Positions 10,723 to 21,628 of a stretch of DNA of 64,000 bases are shown piece by piece. A program made the position numbers and the translations under genes. Numbering within the stretch: the stretch's first letter is position 1; each line of letters begins with the position of its first letter. Origin of the DNA: Ilyonectria destructans (Eukaryota; Ascomycota; Sordariomycetes; Hypocreales; Nectriaceae); the NCBI GenBank assembly GCA_020740775.1, contig JAHEWK010000009.1, positions 1,922,001 through 1,986,000 of the forward strand, in the 5' to 3' direction. Below the pieces are notes generated by a model, which searched no databases, was not told the DNA's origin, and saw only the letters and a list, made by a program, of their open reading frames with translations.

Positions 10723-11966
10723 ATGGCTGTCAATGTATTTGCAGTGCCAGTCTTTCTCGTCGTCTTCCGCGAGTCTCTCGAGGCCGTCATTATTGTGTCT
10801 GTGCTGCTTGCCTTTCTGAAGCAGACGCTCGATGGCCCCAATGGCGATATCAAGATGTACAAGCGCCTGAGGCGCCAGGTGAGACTTTTCTCTCGTTATT
10901 CCCAGCATAACTGGCACTAACACAGCGGCTGTTCAAGATTTGGCTTGGAACAGGAATTGGCTTCTTCATCTGCATGATCGTCAGTGCTGCCCTCATTGGC
11001 GTCTTCTACACCGTTGGCACCAACTCATGGGACTCGAAAGAGTACTATTATGAAGGCGCGTTCTCTCTGTTTGCTGCACTCATCATCACCATTATGGGCG
11101 CTGCGCTCCTTCGCATCGGAAAGATGCAGGACAAGTGGCGAGTGAAGCTTGCCAAGTCCCTTGCACAGCCGATCAAGATGGGCTCTCGTGGCTGGCTCAA
11201 GGAGTGGACAGAGCGCAACGCCATGTTCATCCTGCCCTTCATCACCGTTTTGCGCGAGGGAATTGAGGCTGTCGTCTTCGTTTCCGGTGTCACTTTCACC
11301 TCGTCCGCCAAGGCCATCCCCCTCCCTACGGTTGTCGGCTTGATTGCCGGTGGTCTTGTTGGATACCTACTATACAAGTAAGCTGCCCTTGGCCCCAGAG
11401 GATAGCTCGGTGCTAATTACCACACAATAGGGGTGGCTCGACCGCGCGCATCCAGCTCTTCCTGGTCGCGTCCACGTGCCTGCTGTATCTCGTCGCCGCT
11501 GGTCTGTTCTCCCGTGGCGTGTGGGACTTTGAGCAGCAGAAGTGGAATGAGTTTATTGGTGGTGAAGCCTCCGAATTTGGCGCCGGAGCTGGCTCGTATG
11601 ACATTGACCAGAGCGTCTGGCACGTCAACGTGAGTAAACATGCATGCTACATTTGGCCATGACTGACATGGATAGTGCTGCGCGCCCAACATTGTCAACA
11701 ATGGTGGATGGAACATCTTCGCTGCTATTCTAGGCTGGACCAACTCGGCCACGTATGGCTCTGTCCTCTCGTATAACCTCTACTGGATCTTGGTCGCCGC
11801 CGGGTTCATGGTGATGCGCTTCAAGGAGGTCCACGGCCGGTACCCCATGATGAAGGCCAAGCCTGCTGCCCCTGCCACGGAGCCTACTGCCGACAACAGC
11901 AGCGATAGCCAGGCGGGCAGCCCTGTTGACAAGGGTGTCACGACCGAGAAGACGACGGCAGTTTAG
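10723..11966 (+). CDS. ftrA: Ftr1-type high-affinity iron permease
   Basis: Plasma-membrane iron permease that takes up Fe(III) produced by the ferroxidase. Exons 10723-10878, 10926-11377, 11431-11629 and 11676-11966 give 365 residues. Both REXXE iron-binding motifs are present: RESLE at residues 16-20 and REGIE at 162-166. Seven hydrophobic segments fit the oxidase-dependent iron transporter family. The intron branch points are clear (CACTAACACAG before exon 2). The C-terminal tail is polar and cytosolic-looking (KTTAV at the end). It is divergent from the ferroxidase gene, the usual fungal arrangement for co-expression of the permease-oxidase complex. Confidence 0.95.
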
Positions 11967-12752
11967 ACACAGGGAATCTGCGAGGGACAACAGCAAAAGA
12001 CGCGCAAGTGGCTACGCGTGGCTTTCCAAATTTGCAGAATTTTATGTAGCCATTACATTAGCACGCACACAGTAGCGCACACACCAATAATTTACAGTAC
12101 AAAATAATTGTATCAATTGGAAGTTCAGGTTTGCTTGTCTGGCGACAAAGACAGCTCAGCGATGCAAGTAGTGGCGAGACTTTGCGGTAGTTGCTTGTAT
12201 GGGGTGTCACGAGTGCACACGTCGCCTAGATCTATCTGTTCTGGTAACCCGTCTACTCTGGTGTATCTGATGACTCTTGCGTATCTGGCGACTCTGGTGT
12301 ACCTGGCGTCGTTGCTTACTCGTCTCTTTTCGCGTGCCTGTAAATCTCGGATATGGGACGAGATCCGAGACAACCAATACGAGCCCAGGCAAACCCAGCC
12401 TGCAGCCGTGGCCCGATCAGCGCTCTTCTTCCGCGGAGTGATGATCGACCGGCTGGTCCACTCCGGACGGCGCCGGTGCAGTCGACGTTTCTCGCATGAT
12501 GCCAGCCGCTGAACCGACAACCGACGATGGTCTGGCGTGGTTTTTCTCAGCCGCAGTGCGAGCACCTGGCCTGCGGGTCGGAATATTTTGGGATCGCTTG
12601 CAGAAAATTGCCGCCAAGATTAACTACAGAATACGAGAAACGGAGTTAGCTGGATTCTTATCGATCAAATCAGCAGGTTATCGATGAGGTTAAGTTGGCT
12701 GTGAAACCAATTCCGACTAGCATCATATGCATCAGACTGGGCGGCCGACCAG
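11967..12752. other. Intergenic with a short tandem repeat
   Basis: This interval lies downstream of Ftr1. It contains three tandem copies of an 18-bp unit at 12255-12308. Two CGATAA-type GATA cores lie near 12658 and 12678. I recognise no gene. Confidence 0.5.
12255..12308 (+). repeat. 18-bp tandem repeat, three copies
   Basis: Units start at 12255, 12273 and 12291. Each begins ACTCT and has the form ACTCTGGTGTATCTGATG with a few substitutions. It lies about 290 bp past the Ftr1 stop codon. Function unknown. Confidence 0.8.
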
Positions 12753-13119
12753 GTGCAGAATATCGGCAGAGACGGCATCTATTGTAAGGGTTCTCTCTAC
12801 ATGGCACGACATGGTCTGTGGCGCGTGGATCCGTTCCAGGGGTCTCGCAATTCCCAGCATTCATATTGTCGGGCACTGCGCCTAGAAGACTGCCAAGAAG
12901 TGGGCCGGATCATCGCCGAGGCTAAGCTTGGTATCCCCGAGATCCCATCACAACAGCTGCTGGTCCACAGCGTGGATCTTGGAGGATGCCCATGTGGGGA
13001 AGTATCGTGGTGTTGCTGGGATGTGTGCTATGGGGTACGATCCGTGGGGGCACGAAGGCTCTTGGTATGCGTTCCAGAAGGACTACAAGAATTTCACCGT
13101 TATGCGACACTGTTAGTGA
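12753..13119 (+). pseudogene. Frameshifted protein-coding remnant of unknown family
   Basis: Protein-like segments appear in different frames: DCQEVGRIIAEAKLGIP near 12890-12940, a short segment RDPITTAAGP in a second frame, and WILEDAHVGKYRGVAGM followed by YDPWGHEGSWYAFQKDY in a third, ending at TAG near 13117. The composition (W, Y, G and polar residues, no low-complexity bias) looks like real protein, and the pieces appear to join in order. I do not recognise the family. There is no intact start. It could be an unrecognised multi-exon gene, but the spacing between frame changes is too short for introns. Confidence 0.4.
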
Positions 13120-13136
13120 ATGTCATCAGCTTGTGA

Positions 13137-14494
13137 TGACAAAGCCTGAGATTCCTCGTCTCACAGCGGCATTTGCAGATCCCTCTCATCCGGGAAGATG
13201 TCCCAGGTCGCCGTGGCTGGTCACTCTGGGAGTGGCTCCCAAGACAATGACACGGATGAATACCAGGCCGATGATCGACACGGCCGCTTCGAAACACATT
13301 TAGCGTGGATCTTATCAAAAAGATCTAAGACTAGATGCGGATTTGAATGCCCAATTGCCTTGGTTGGGATTGTGATGTGTATGGCCACGGTGGATTTTAC
13401 GTGGGGAGCCGTTGAACTTGAACAAGCACTGCCCCGACCCACTGCAGGTGAGTGAATATGGAATTTTCAACTACCGGACGGAGTAGAGACCCAATAATCT
13501 CATTATATTCGGATCATCGGCACGTCGTGCTGCGCGAACTGTGGCCCACTAGACCCTCGGTCTGACGTGAGCTATCCATCTAACGCGATCGGATTCCAAA
13601 TAGCGTTGGGACTCCGAGGTCGCGATGTAACAAGATGATGACAGAAGCCAGTCGGCCGCTCCTGGATGTAACTCGGGCCCAGTTCATGTACGCGTATCAC
13701 CTTTTGGCTTCAAACCTGTCCCTTTTCGTCGTGGTCAATTCATTTCGCTCGCTTGCGGCGTTTGAGCAGTCATTCCCGCCGGTTTCGCGGGCGCTAGGAT
13801 CGTGTTGGGTCGCGACGGCGGCCGACAACGAGCTCGATGGGGGATCTTCGAAATGCGAGTGGGCCGAACTAAACAATGAGGACCTTTTGTGTAGCCTCGG
13901 TTGTCGTCGATGGGAAGTCGAGGACGATGAACTGTGGATTAGGAAGCTGGCTGCACTTATGGTCGCGTTGAAAGATAATGGCGGCCGTAGATTGCGAAGT
14001 TCGTCGGTCTTAAGGCATTCTATGTATTAATAAAGCCAGAAACAGAAAGTGACTTCAAACTTAAAGTTATCTGATGAAGTTGTTGGTTCATCGGAAACGT
14101 GCCTAGTTGCGTAGGTGGCTGTTATCCATGGACCTTTTTGCTAATTAGTTAGGAAGGTGATGTACCTTGCCACACAAATTAATACCAAGGATACATATAC
14201 CCTCTTGGACGAAAAGGGAAGTACATCACGATCCAATGCACTACGAAACCGCTTACTGTGAATAATCCCTGTGGGTTGAACTGCACAGCCCAGTTCCCTA
14301 GCACAAAACCCAAACCATCGCTCCAACCGAGCAGTGGAGAAGTACAAAAAGTCACGCCAGCGTAGTATCGGACCCGAGCCCATTTCCGACTATCCTGCAT
14401 CCTACGGACCCCTGGCAGCCGGGCCGTAGCGGAGTCGCAGGGTGCAGGAACCTGGTATGTGCCGACTTTCTCGGATGGATAGCCGGCGGGATGC
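13137..14494. other. Intergenic, no gene supported
   Basis: This stretch lies between the remnant above and the reductase promoter. Two open frames of about 100-130 codons (13635-14030 forward, 14179-14496 reverse) resemble no family I know and show no splice or domain support. I leave them out as genes. Confidence 0.4.
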
Positions 14495-14503
14495 ATCTGA
14501 TAA
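14495..14503 (+). promoter_or_regulatory. Exact SreA-type site ATCTGATAA upstream of the ferric reductase
   Basis: An exact forward ATCTGATAA lies 425 bp before the reductase start. Two further HGATAR cores lie closer to the gene: AGATAA (reverse) at 14597-14602 and CGATAA at 14672-14677. The cluster fits iron-repressed transcription by a SreA-like GATA factor. Binding is inferred. Confidence 0.6.
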
Positions 14504-14927
14504 CGTGGACGAAGCTGACGAACAAGGCAGCTGATTGGGCACGGTAGATTTCTACCTTCCTAGGTGGCGGGAAGCGGAACTTTGTCGTGGATCTGATTAT
14601 CTTAGTGTAGAGATGGCAAGAACTTTTCTCCCTCGCGTAGGGGTTTGCTTGGTCGCAAGCGTGAGAAGGCGCGATAAATTGCCATCGATGGTAGGGATGG
14701 GGGGGTTTGGAGGCAGGAGGAAAGACTGTGCCTCGGAGATAGTCCTCGCTTTTGAGTTTGGATGAAGGCATCGCGTATAGCGTATGGAGTATAAGATATA
14801 GTGGCTCCTCAGTTACTGTGCCGATCATCTCTGAGTACGTAAAGGCATCTATCAGAGCAGTCTGACGAATTTTCACACGCATTGCGAGTCCTTTTTCTAC
14901 ATTCAATTTCCCAAAAGCTCACAAGCT

Positions 14928-17165
14928 ATGCTTCTCCCGCCGTTCGCAGCGGCAGCAGTGCTCGGTCTGCTCCCCGTCATCTCGGGCGAGCTCCTTGCAG
15001 GGTATGGACTCACAAGGTACAATCCTCCTTGTGCCTATGCCTGCCAAAACTCGGTGCCTGCCATGGTGGACTGTCCCGAGTTCAAAGACTTGACAGCCAA
15101 GGAGCTCGCAAAGGCTTCTCCATCTCCCCAATGCCTGGCCAACGATACTTCGTATCTGACTACCATGGCGTGGTGCATTCACGAACGATGTGGTAGTATT
15201 AAGCTGTGGGGCATTGATCAGTTCTGGGGAACGAATCTGATTGAAGGCCAGAACGACGACGGCGTCATTCTAAGATATACATACCAAGAAGCTGTACAAC
15301 AGGTTGACCAAAATAACCTTACAACATTGACAGCGGACATTGTATCTCTGAACGCTACCATGGTTGTCCCAGATGATATCTATATCGGATATATCAACGG
15401 TGTTCTGTCACACATCAAGGTTAACAAAGACAAAGCCAAGTACCCGTGAGTAATAATGAAATCCGCATGTCTAATTAAGAACCCCGTACTAACGACTTCA
15501 CAATCTAGCATGATTGTCTTCCTCTCCTGCGTCATTATTCCGATCGCCTTCTCCCTTCTCCGATTACTTCCTATCCCCACAAAGCTCCGAAGCAAGTTCT
15601 ATGCCTACCTCATCGACCCTCCTGCCTTTGGAAAGCACCACAGCGTGCCAGTCATGGGCCTTGGCTTTGTACCAACGCGTGGCCAGGCACTCTTCATCAT
15701 ATACATCATCACAATCAACCTCGTTGCCTGCTTCGCCGACTATCCCAACATGACTCCGAATGCAGAGAGCAAGAGCCGCGCAGACGACATGAAAAAATAC
15801 ATCGCTAACCGACTTGGTTCTGTGGCTTTGGACAATATGCCGCTTGTTATTCTCTACGCGGGCAGGAATAGCATGCTGTTATGGTTGACCAACTGGTCCC
15901 ACTCGACCTTCCTACTCCTTCACCGGTGGATTGGCACAATCTGTGCCCTCGAAGCTTCTGTGCACGCCATCATATGGCTGAAGAGGAGGGTCGACAATGG
16001 TGTCTTTGCTACTCACGTAAAGCAGCCATATTGGTATTGGGGCTGCATCGCTATTCTCTCAATGAGCCTGATACTCCCATTGTCAGTCCTCCCAGTTCGA
16101 AAGGCTGCATATGAAGCCTTCCTTATCGGACACATATGCCTAGCTCTCATGGCTGTTGTCGGCGCCTGGCACCATATTTACTACTACTTTGAAACCCGAG
16201 TAAGCCTGGGCTACAGCACCTGGATCTACATCGCCATGGCGATTTGGGGCTTTGACCGACTTCTGCGCCTCCTTCGCGTGAGCAAACATGGCATCAAGAG
16301 GGCATATGTCACTGCCGTTGATGACGAACATATCCGTGTCGACATTCCTGGCGTGTCTTGTCATGGCTACTGCTATGCTTACTTCCCTACTCTATCATGG
16401 CGCATGTGGGAGAACCACCCCTTCTCTGTTGTTAGCTGCAACTCTGGATATACGAGACGGTCGATGTCGGAGCCTTTGAGCCTACCCTCAAATTCCCAAT
16501 CAGACAGCGAGGGTTCAACACCAGCCATGGAATTAAACTCACCCACTTCGAAGGAAGCAGGTGTTACTGAAAAGGTTGTCCTGGATGCTTCTGCCAACCA
16601 ACATCAGTGCGGGGTGAGCTTCCTCATCCGCACTCATAACAGCCTGACCAGATTGCTTTCTACAAAGGCCGGCATGCTCAATGGAATTCCGGTTCTTATA
16701 GAGGGGAGCTACGGTCACGAAAGAAAGTCATACCTCCAAAACGGCGAAAGCGACTTCAAGCCAACACCAGAGTACCCGAACACAATCTGCATTGCTGGTG
16801 GTGTCGGAATCACAGCTGTACTACCTGCACTGAACAATACTTTGAGCCTCTACGGTCCCATAGGAACTACCAAGCTGCACTGGGGAGTTAGACACCAAGG
16901 GTTGGTAGACACCATTGAGAGCATGCTTGCAGAAAAAGACGGCTCTGAGTCGAAATGGGGCCATATTGAAGCCAATATTACGGTCGGGTCACGGATCAAC
17001 ATCAGGCAGGTCTTAGAGGACGAATTAGTGCAGACTGGAAGTGCTGGGATCACAATTATTGCCTGTGGACCGTTGGCTATGTGTGACGAGGTGCGATACA
17101 CAGCCGCAGCACTTGCTCGGCATGGAGCGACGTTGAGGTATAAGGAGGAGCTTTGCACTTGGTAG
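14928..17165 (+). CDS. FRE-type ferric/cupric reductase (transmembrane flavocytochrome b)
   Basis: Plasma-membrane metalloreductase that supplies Fe(II) to the ferroxidase-permease pair. Exons 14928-15445 and 15509-17165 give 724 residues. The N-terminus is a signal peptide followed by a Cys-containing extracellular segment (CAYACQ, CIHERCG) with N-glycosylation sequons. Several membrane helices follow; haem-ligand histidines lie in LLLHRWIGT...EASVHAI and in IGHICLALMAVVGAWHH. The FAD site is seen as HPFSVVSC, the NADPH site as AGGVGITAVLP, and the C-terminal CGPLAMCDEVR completes the ferredoxin-reductase half. A serine-rich loop (residues about 480-520) interrupts the FAD domain, as in other fungal FRE proteins. 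Length is as usual for the family. Position and GATA sites tie it to reductive iron assimilation; a copper role is possible. Confidence 0.92.
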
Positions 17166-18377
17166 TTCTAGGTGTAGCTATGTTTGACGGGCGGTCATGA
17201 CAATTGCGCGACGTAGGTCGATATTGCTGCTTTGGAGGAATACCGGCCGGGTGATATCGGGGATTTTGTTGGGATATAACGTAAATAGTGATTGATAGAG
17301 AATGGGCGAGGATAGAACATTACACATTCATGGGTACTACTAAGGACCTGTTTTGCGGTTCAGATCCTGGACTACAGTAGTGATTGGCAGCACAACGATC
17401 GACTTTGGTGATTTGTTCACACTTTCGAAAGATTTCAGTATTTCGCTTGGATGAGGCAGGTGAGTATCCCAGGAGGCAACTGATGGAGATGCTAGCGACC
17501 AGGTCCAGGTTTAATAAAGCTCTGCAATTGTCGCATATTGACTGTACCCATCAGGCAACTTCAATTATTCGTAGTCGCGTACGTCGGATTTCTGCGGAAT
17601 CCGTTGTAACGAAATGAGACGCTGACATTTGTGGAGTCCCAATACGAGAATCAGGGTTGGGTTGCACTGCCTTCTCGACAAGCTACAGAAGTGCGACGGA
17701 CTACGGCCTCAATTAGGCTAGAAGGATTCCCCATGGGGCGAAGATAGTCAAAACAAGGTTATCAGGGTTTGCCAATTTGTCACGTCCTCGTCCAGGGGAT
17801 TAGACCACGTGGACCTCTCTCCTGCTGTTCCTGTCACTGAGGCATTTTACGAGTAAGAAGCCGATGAAGTGAAGCCCGGAGAGCACAACCGAAGCTAGCT
17901 TCTTTCATTTCGAGTAGTGTCATCTTTTCCGTGCCAGTGGTTGACAAATATATGCAACCCGGCTCTTGTGTAGCTCTTCACCGGCTTGCTTCCAGTATGA
18001 GGGAGGGCGATGAGAATGGTGTGAGATCCGGACTCTGTACCCGCAGATCAACGTGGATCGCTACCAAAGAGTTCCATTTCAGGTCACCGAGTTCTTTAGC
18101 CTGCCATCGAGGTCACACCCTGTTCAGATCCGGGGGGATGATACCGTTTTCAATACGATCGGTTCGGAGTTCCGAAGGTATCCACAAACGGTTTTACGTC
18201 GGTTAGAGACAGTTACCCTTTTGGTAGTCTCATGGACGAGCTTGGCAGGCCTAGCAGGGAGCGGTACGCGCATTTGGGCTACATCGTGTCGATGCCAAGT
18301 CTGTTAGTCACTGTCCAGTTCCCACTCTAATCATTTGGCTCGGTCCCCGAACTTTAAGGCTGGGCTTCGTGAAAATT
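17166..18377. other. Intergenic, no gene recognised
   Basis: This 1.2-kb interval holds the 3' region of the reductase and the upstream region of the transporter. No frame here has recognisable protein content. Confidence 0.5.
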
Positions 18378-18395
18378 TTATCAGATCTCCGATAA
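18378..18395 (-). promoter_or_regulatory. SreA-type GATA site upstream of the MFS transporter
   Basis: Positions 18378-18386 read TTATCAGAT, an exact complement of ATCTGATAA. A second core, CGATAA, follows at 18390-18395. The sites lie about 170 bp before the transporter start. They could serve a SreA-like iron repressor or a nitrogen GATA factor; the exact 9-mer favours the former. Confidence 0.5.
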
Positions 18396-18554
18396 TCTGT
18401 AAGACTGACAAAGGTGGACCGTACAGGATGTGCTCCGGTATAAAATAACTGTCTTTGTTTGGCTTTCCCCAATACTCGAAGTGATTCGGGGTGATTCATT
18501 ACCATCCATCAAGACGTACAGGAAGAGGTTTCGTGTCCCAGAACTCAAGCGATA

Positions 18555-20567
18555 ATGACGGGCAGCAAGATCAGAAGTAAGCCAAATAATTCTTCCCGTT
18601 GTGGGCTAGCTCTGATAATATCAAGGCTTCTTCCTTGGCGAAGCAGCCAAATCGAAGGAAGAACGTCGACTCGTCCAAAAGATAGGTAGGCGTGTCCATC
18701 AATACTGTTTCAGGTTATCCACAGCTCACAGCGATACTCGCGGCTAGACTTCTTCATTTTGGTACTTCGGACCCTATCCTCACTTGCACAAGGTTTAACC
18801 TATTGTAGACATACTGCTGTCTGAGTTACTTCTTTAACTTCCTCGGTGAGAAATACGCCATTGCAGATTGGAACTAGAAACTAAATTATGGTCCAAAGAT
18901 CGTGCTGCTTTCGCCAATGCATATGTAAGTACCGCCTCCGGGTCACAGATGCGTGTTGTAGAACGTCTTACTAACCTACAAATTATCAAGGTTGCAGGCC
19001 TTCGTGAGGCCTTGGACATGAGTGCCAAGGATTACAATACAGTTCTCTCCGTGACGACTGCGGGGTATGTTTCACATCGAGGTTGCATATCATGATCTCC
19101 AGCAGCTAATCATTATACCGGTAAAGAATGGCAGTTGGCCAGATCCCCCACGGTCTTATTATTCAGAAAATCCCCCCAAGAATCTGGCTCCCTTCAATGG
19201 TAGTCGTCTGGGCAGGATTGACGGTACGGAGGACTGGTTTGGCTACACAATGCAGGACTGACACTCGCGATAGATGACAAGCGCAGCTGTAAAAACAACT
19301 ACCCAGCTCTGCGTGATACGTTTCTTCCTAGGCTTGACTGAGGCCAGCACTTACGCAGGAACAATTTACATCATTGGTTCGTGGTACAAGCCTCTGGAAA
19401 TTGCAAAGCGAACTGCACTTTTCACGGCATCTGGTCAGGTCGGAACTATGTTTGCCGGACTTATGATGGCTGCCATCTACAAGGGCATGGGTGGCATGGG
19501 AGGCCTAGGAGGCTGGCAATGGGTCTTCATCATTGGTACGTTTTCGTGTGATTGTAAAGAACGGATTGCTAATGCCTTTCAAGACGGAATCATCACACTG
19601 CCCATTGCTATTTTTGGATTCTTTTATTTTCCTGATATCCCAGAAAACACAAAGGCAAGATACCTCTCGGAGTCCGAGAAGAAATTATCAAAGGCTCGGT
19701 TGCCTCCTATTAAACCAGACGGGCACAGCATTCACCCGTGGTCGTTGATGAAGCGCCTGCTTCTCACGCCGACTTTGTAAGTTTACTCCTACGCAGAGTT
19801 CCTGGGACGTTGAGTGTTAATTGCAATTAGCTGGATTCTTGTTTTCTGGTCACCTGTCTGCGCCACCCTTGAGGCCTACTCCGTGCAGAACAACTTTTTG
19901 ATCTGGCTCAAATACCAATCCGAGCATTTTTCACAAAGCCAAATCAACACATACCCTTTGGGTGTGCAAGCTGTGGGCATTGCCTCGAACATGCTCGCTG
20001 CATGGCATATGGATGTTACGGGTACACGCATCCCGATGGCTATTCTAGCCTGCATGTTGCAACTTGTATGCGCCATCATGCTGTTGGTCCCTACCCTGCC
20101 ATTTGCTGGCACTTTTTTCGCATTTTACCTATCCGGAACTGCATACATGGTCAACCCATTGATCTTCGGATGGGCCAACATCATCTTGCAGCGCAGCGGG
20201 GACGATGCTGTGCGCAGCGTCACACTCTACTCCATGAATGTTGGGTCCATGGTGATGTACACGTTTTGGGGTATCGTTCTCTACTCGGCTGAGGATGCAC
20301 CATACTGGAAGAAAGGTTCTATTGCTATGATCGTGTGTTGTTTCGTTATGCTCGGGTATATGTGGGTTGTTTACAAGGTTAGACTCATTGATATCACCAC
20401 TATGACAGGAGGATGCTAATATGAGATTTTAGTTGGATAAACACACCCTTCAAAAGTACTCAAACCCAACACCCGATGATACAGAGAATGTTGGCGAGAA
20501 AAATGATCTAGAGTTAGATGTAGCTGGACATGAGACTACCAGGGACTCGAAGACTGCAAGTTCGTAG
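18555..20567 (+). CDS. MFS transporter, ACS family (pantothenate/allantoate type)
   Basis: Major facilitator of the anion:cation symporter group (Liz1/Fen2/Dal5-like), importing a small organic acid across the plasma membrane. Eleven exons: 18555-18576, 18626-18685, 18748-18761, 18809-18845, 18899-18924, 18991-19064, 19127-19223, 19274-19535, 19584-19776, 19831-20377, 20433-20567, giving 488 residues in frame. Family segments appear across the junctions: EERRLVQKIDFFIL, YFFNFLDRAAFANAY, GQIPHGLIIQKIPPRIW, FFLGLTEASTYAGT and LGGWQWVFIIDGI. Exon 3 is only 14 nt. The C-terminal tail is acidic and polar. The substrate cannot be read from sequence; pantothenate-like carboxylates are the family default. 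It sits beside iron genes with a GATA site upstream. Confidence 0.88.
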
Positions 20568-21628
20568 CGTTGGGACGATTGGGTGTGTCTTCTTAGGCCG
20601 CGAGCGATCGAACGCCCGTTTCCCTCTCTTGGCAACATACGACAGACAGAATTTATCCAATATTAAGCATTGAATCATATAAGATTAGATTAGTCACAAG
20701 GTGGTTTGTGGTTTATTTAACAGCTTTTGAGTAATGCTGCCGCCTCTTGCCATCCTAGCTACCCAGGTGAGTCGTTATCACGGATTGTTGTTTTCCAGGA
20801 TGGAACGGAACATCAACGAAGCAGGCACTATTCTAAAATCGCTGGATCTCTACCCTCACATCCATCATTGGCCTTTTTCTTAGACCTTCTGGCAAAAATG
20901 CGCTTGAATTTAGAGAATCACCCAATACTTCTGAAATAGAAAATGCGAAAATGCAAGGACTTTGGGGATGGTTTGCAGAATCTTGCTGTTGAACGAATTC
21001 GGGATTGATCGTTGGCTCGGGTAGCTGTTGCACAGCGGCCTAGGAGATGAATGCAATATCGCGATTGAAGCGTTCGTTATCACAGAGCACAAGCCAGCGC
21101 TTCCGATAGTGATTGGTCGTCTGGCAGGTCGGGAGCTTCGGGATAACAGACAAAGATGGATGTGATGCTTCCCGCCAGCCTCGTGCGGCTGAGTATCGGC
21201 ATTGACGTGGATGATATAGCAGCCAACCATCCTGCATACGTCCTCCTAGCCACCTATCGACAAAGGTGTGTGATACAGGCAATTGTGAATATGAGATGGG
21301 TTCGCTGGTTGTACAGGATATGGAGTTGGCTCGTCGCTCTTCCAAGAAGAGGACACCATCATCTATGCAGTGCATGACATTTCAATTTGTGCAAAAGCAA
21401 GATCAACTTTCCTAGATAGTACTAGCATCCTCTCCGCCACATATCACTCCTCCTCTAGAAGCTGACCTGTGGATATGCTTCAGCACGTGGTTGCCAATGC
21501 TTTTTATCTTCTACCTTGTTTTCATCATTTCCTCCCGTTGAACCATTAAGCTAGCGAGTCAAAAGACGACCTCCAGGCCTGCAGCTTGTATGGATGTAAT
21601 ATATACACCTCGTCCCTTCAATACCTCC
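20568..21628. other. Intergenic between convergent genes, no gene recognised
   Basis: The transporter and the F-box gene point toward each other here. Frames of up to about 110 codons show no family resemblance. Confidence 0.5.

Noticed and set aside
13198..13455. Possible transporter remnant (ALVGIVMCMATVDFTWGAVE resembles a sugar-transporter helix)
   Set aside because: The match is one short hydrophobic stretch, with nothing family-like before or after it.
13635..14030. Forward 131-codon frame as a gene
   Set aside because: No recognised domain, no splice support and no neighbour context.
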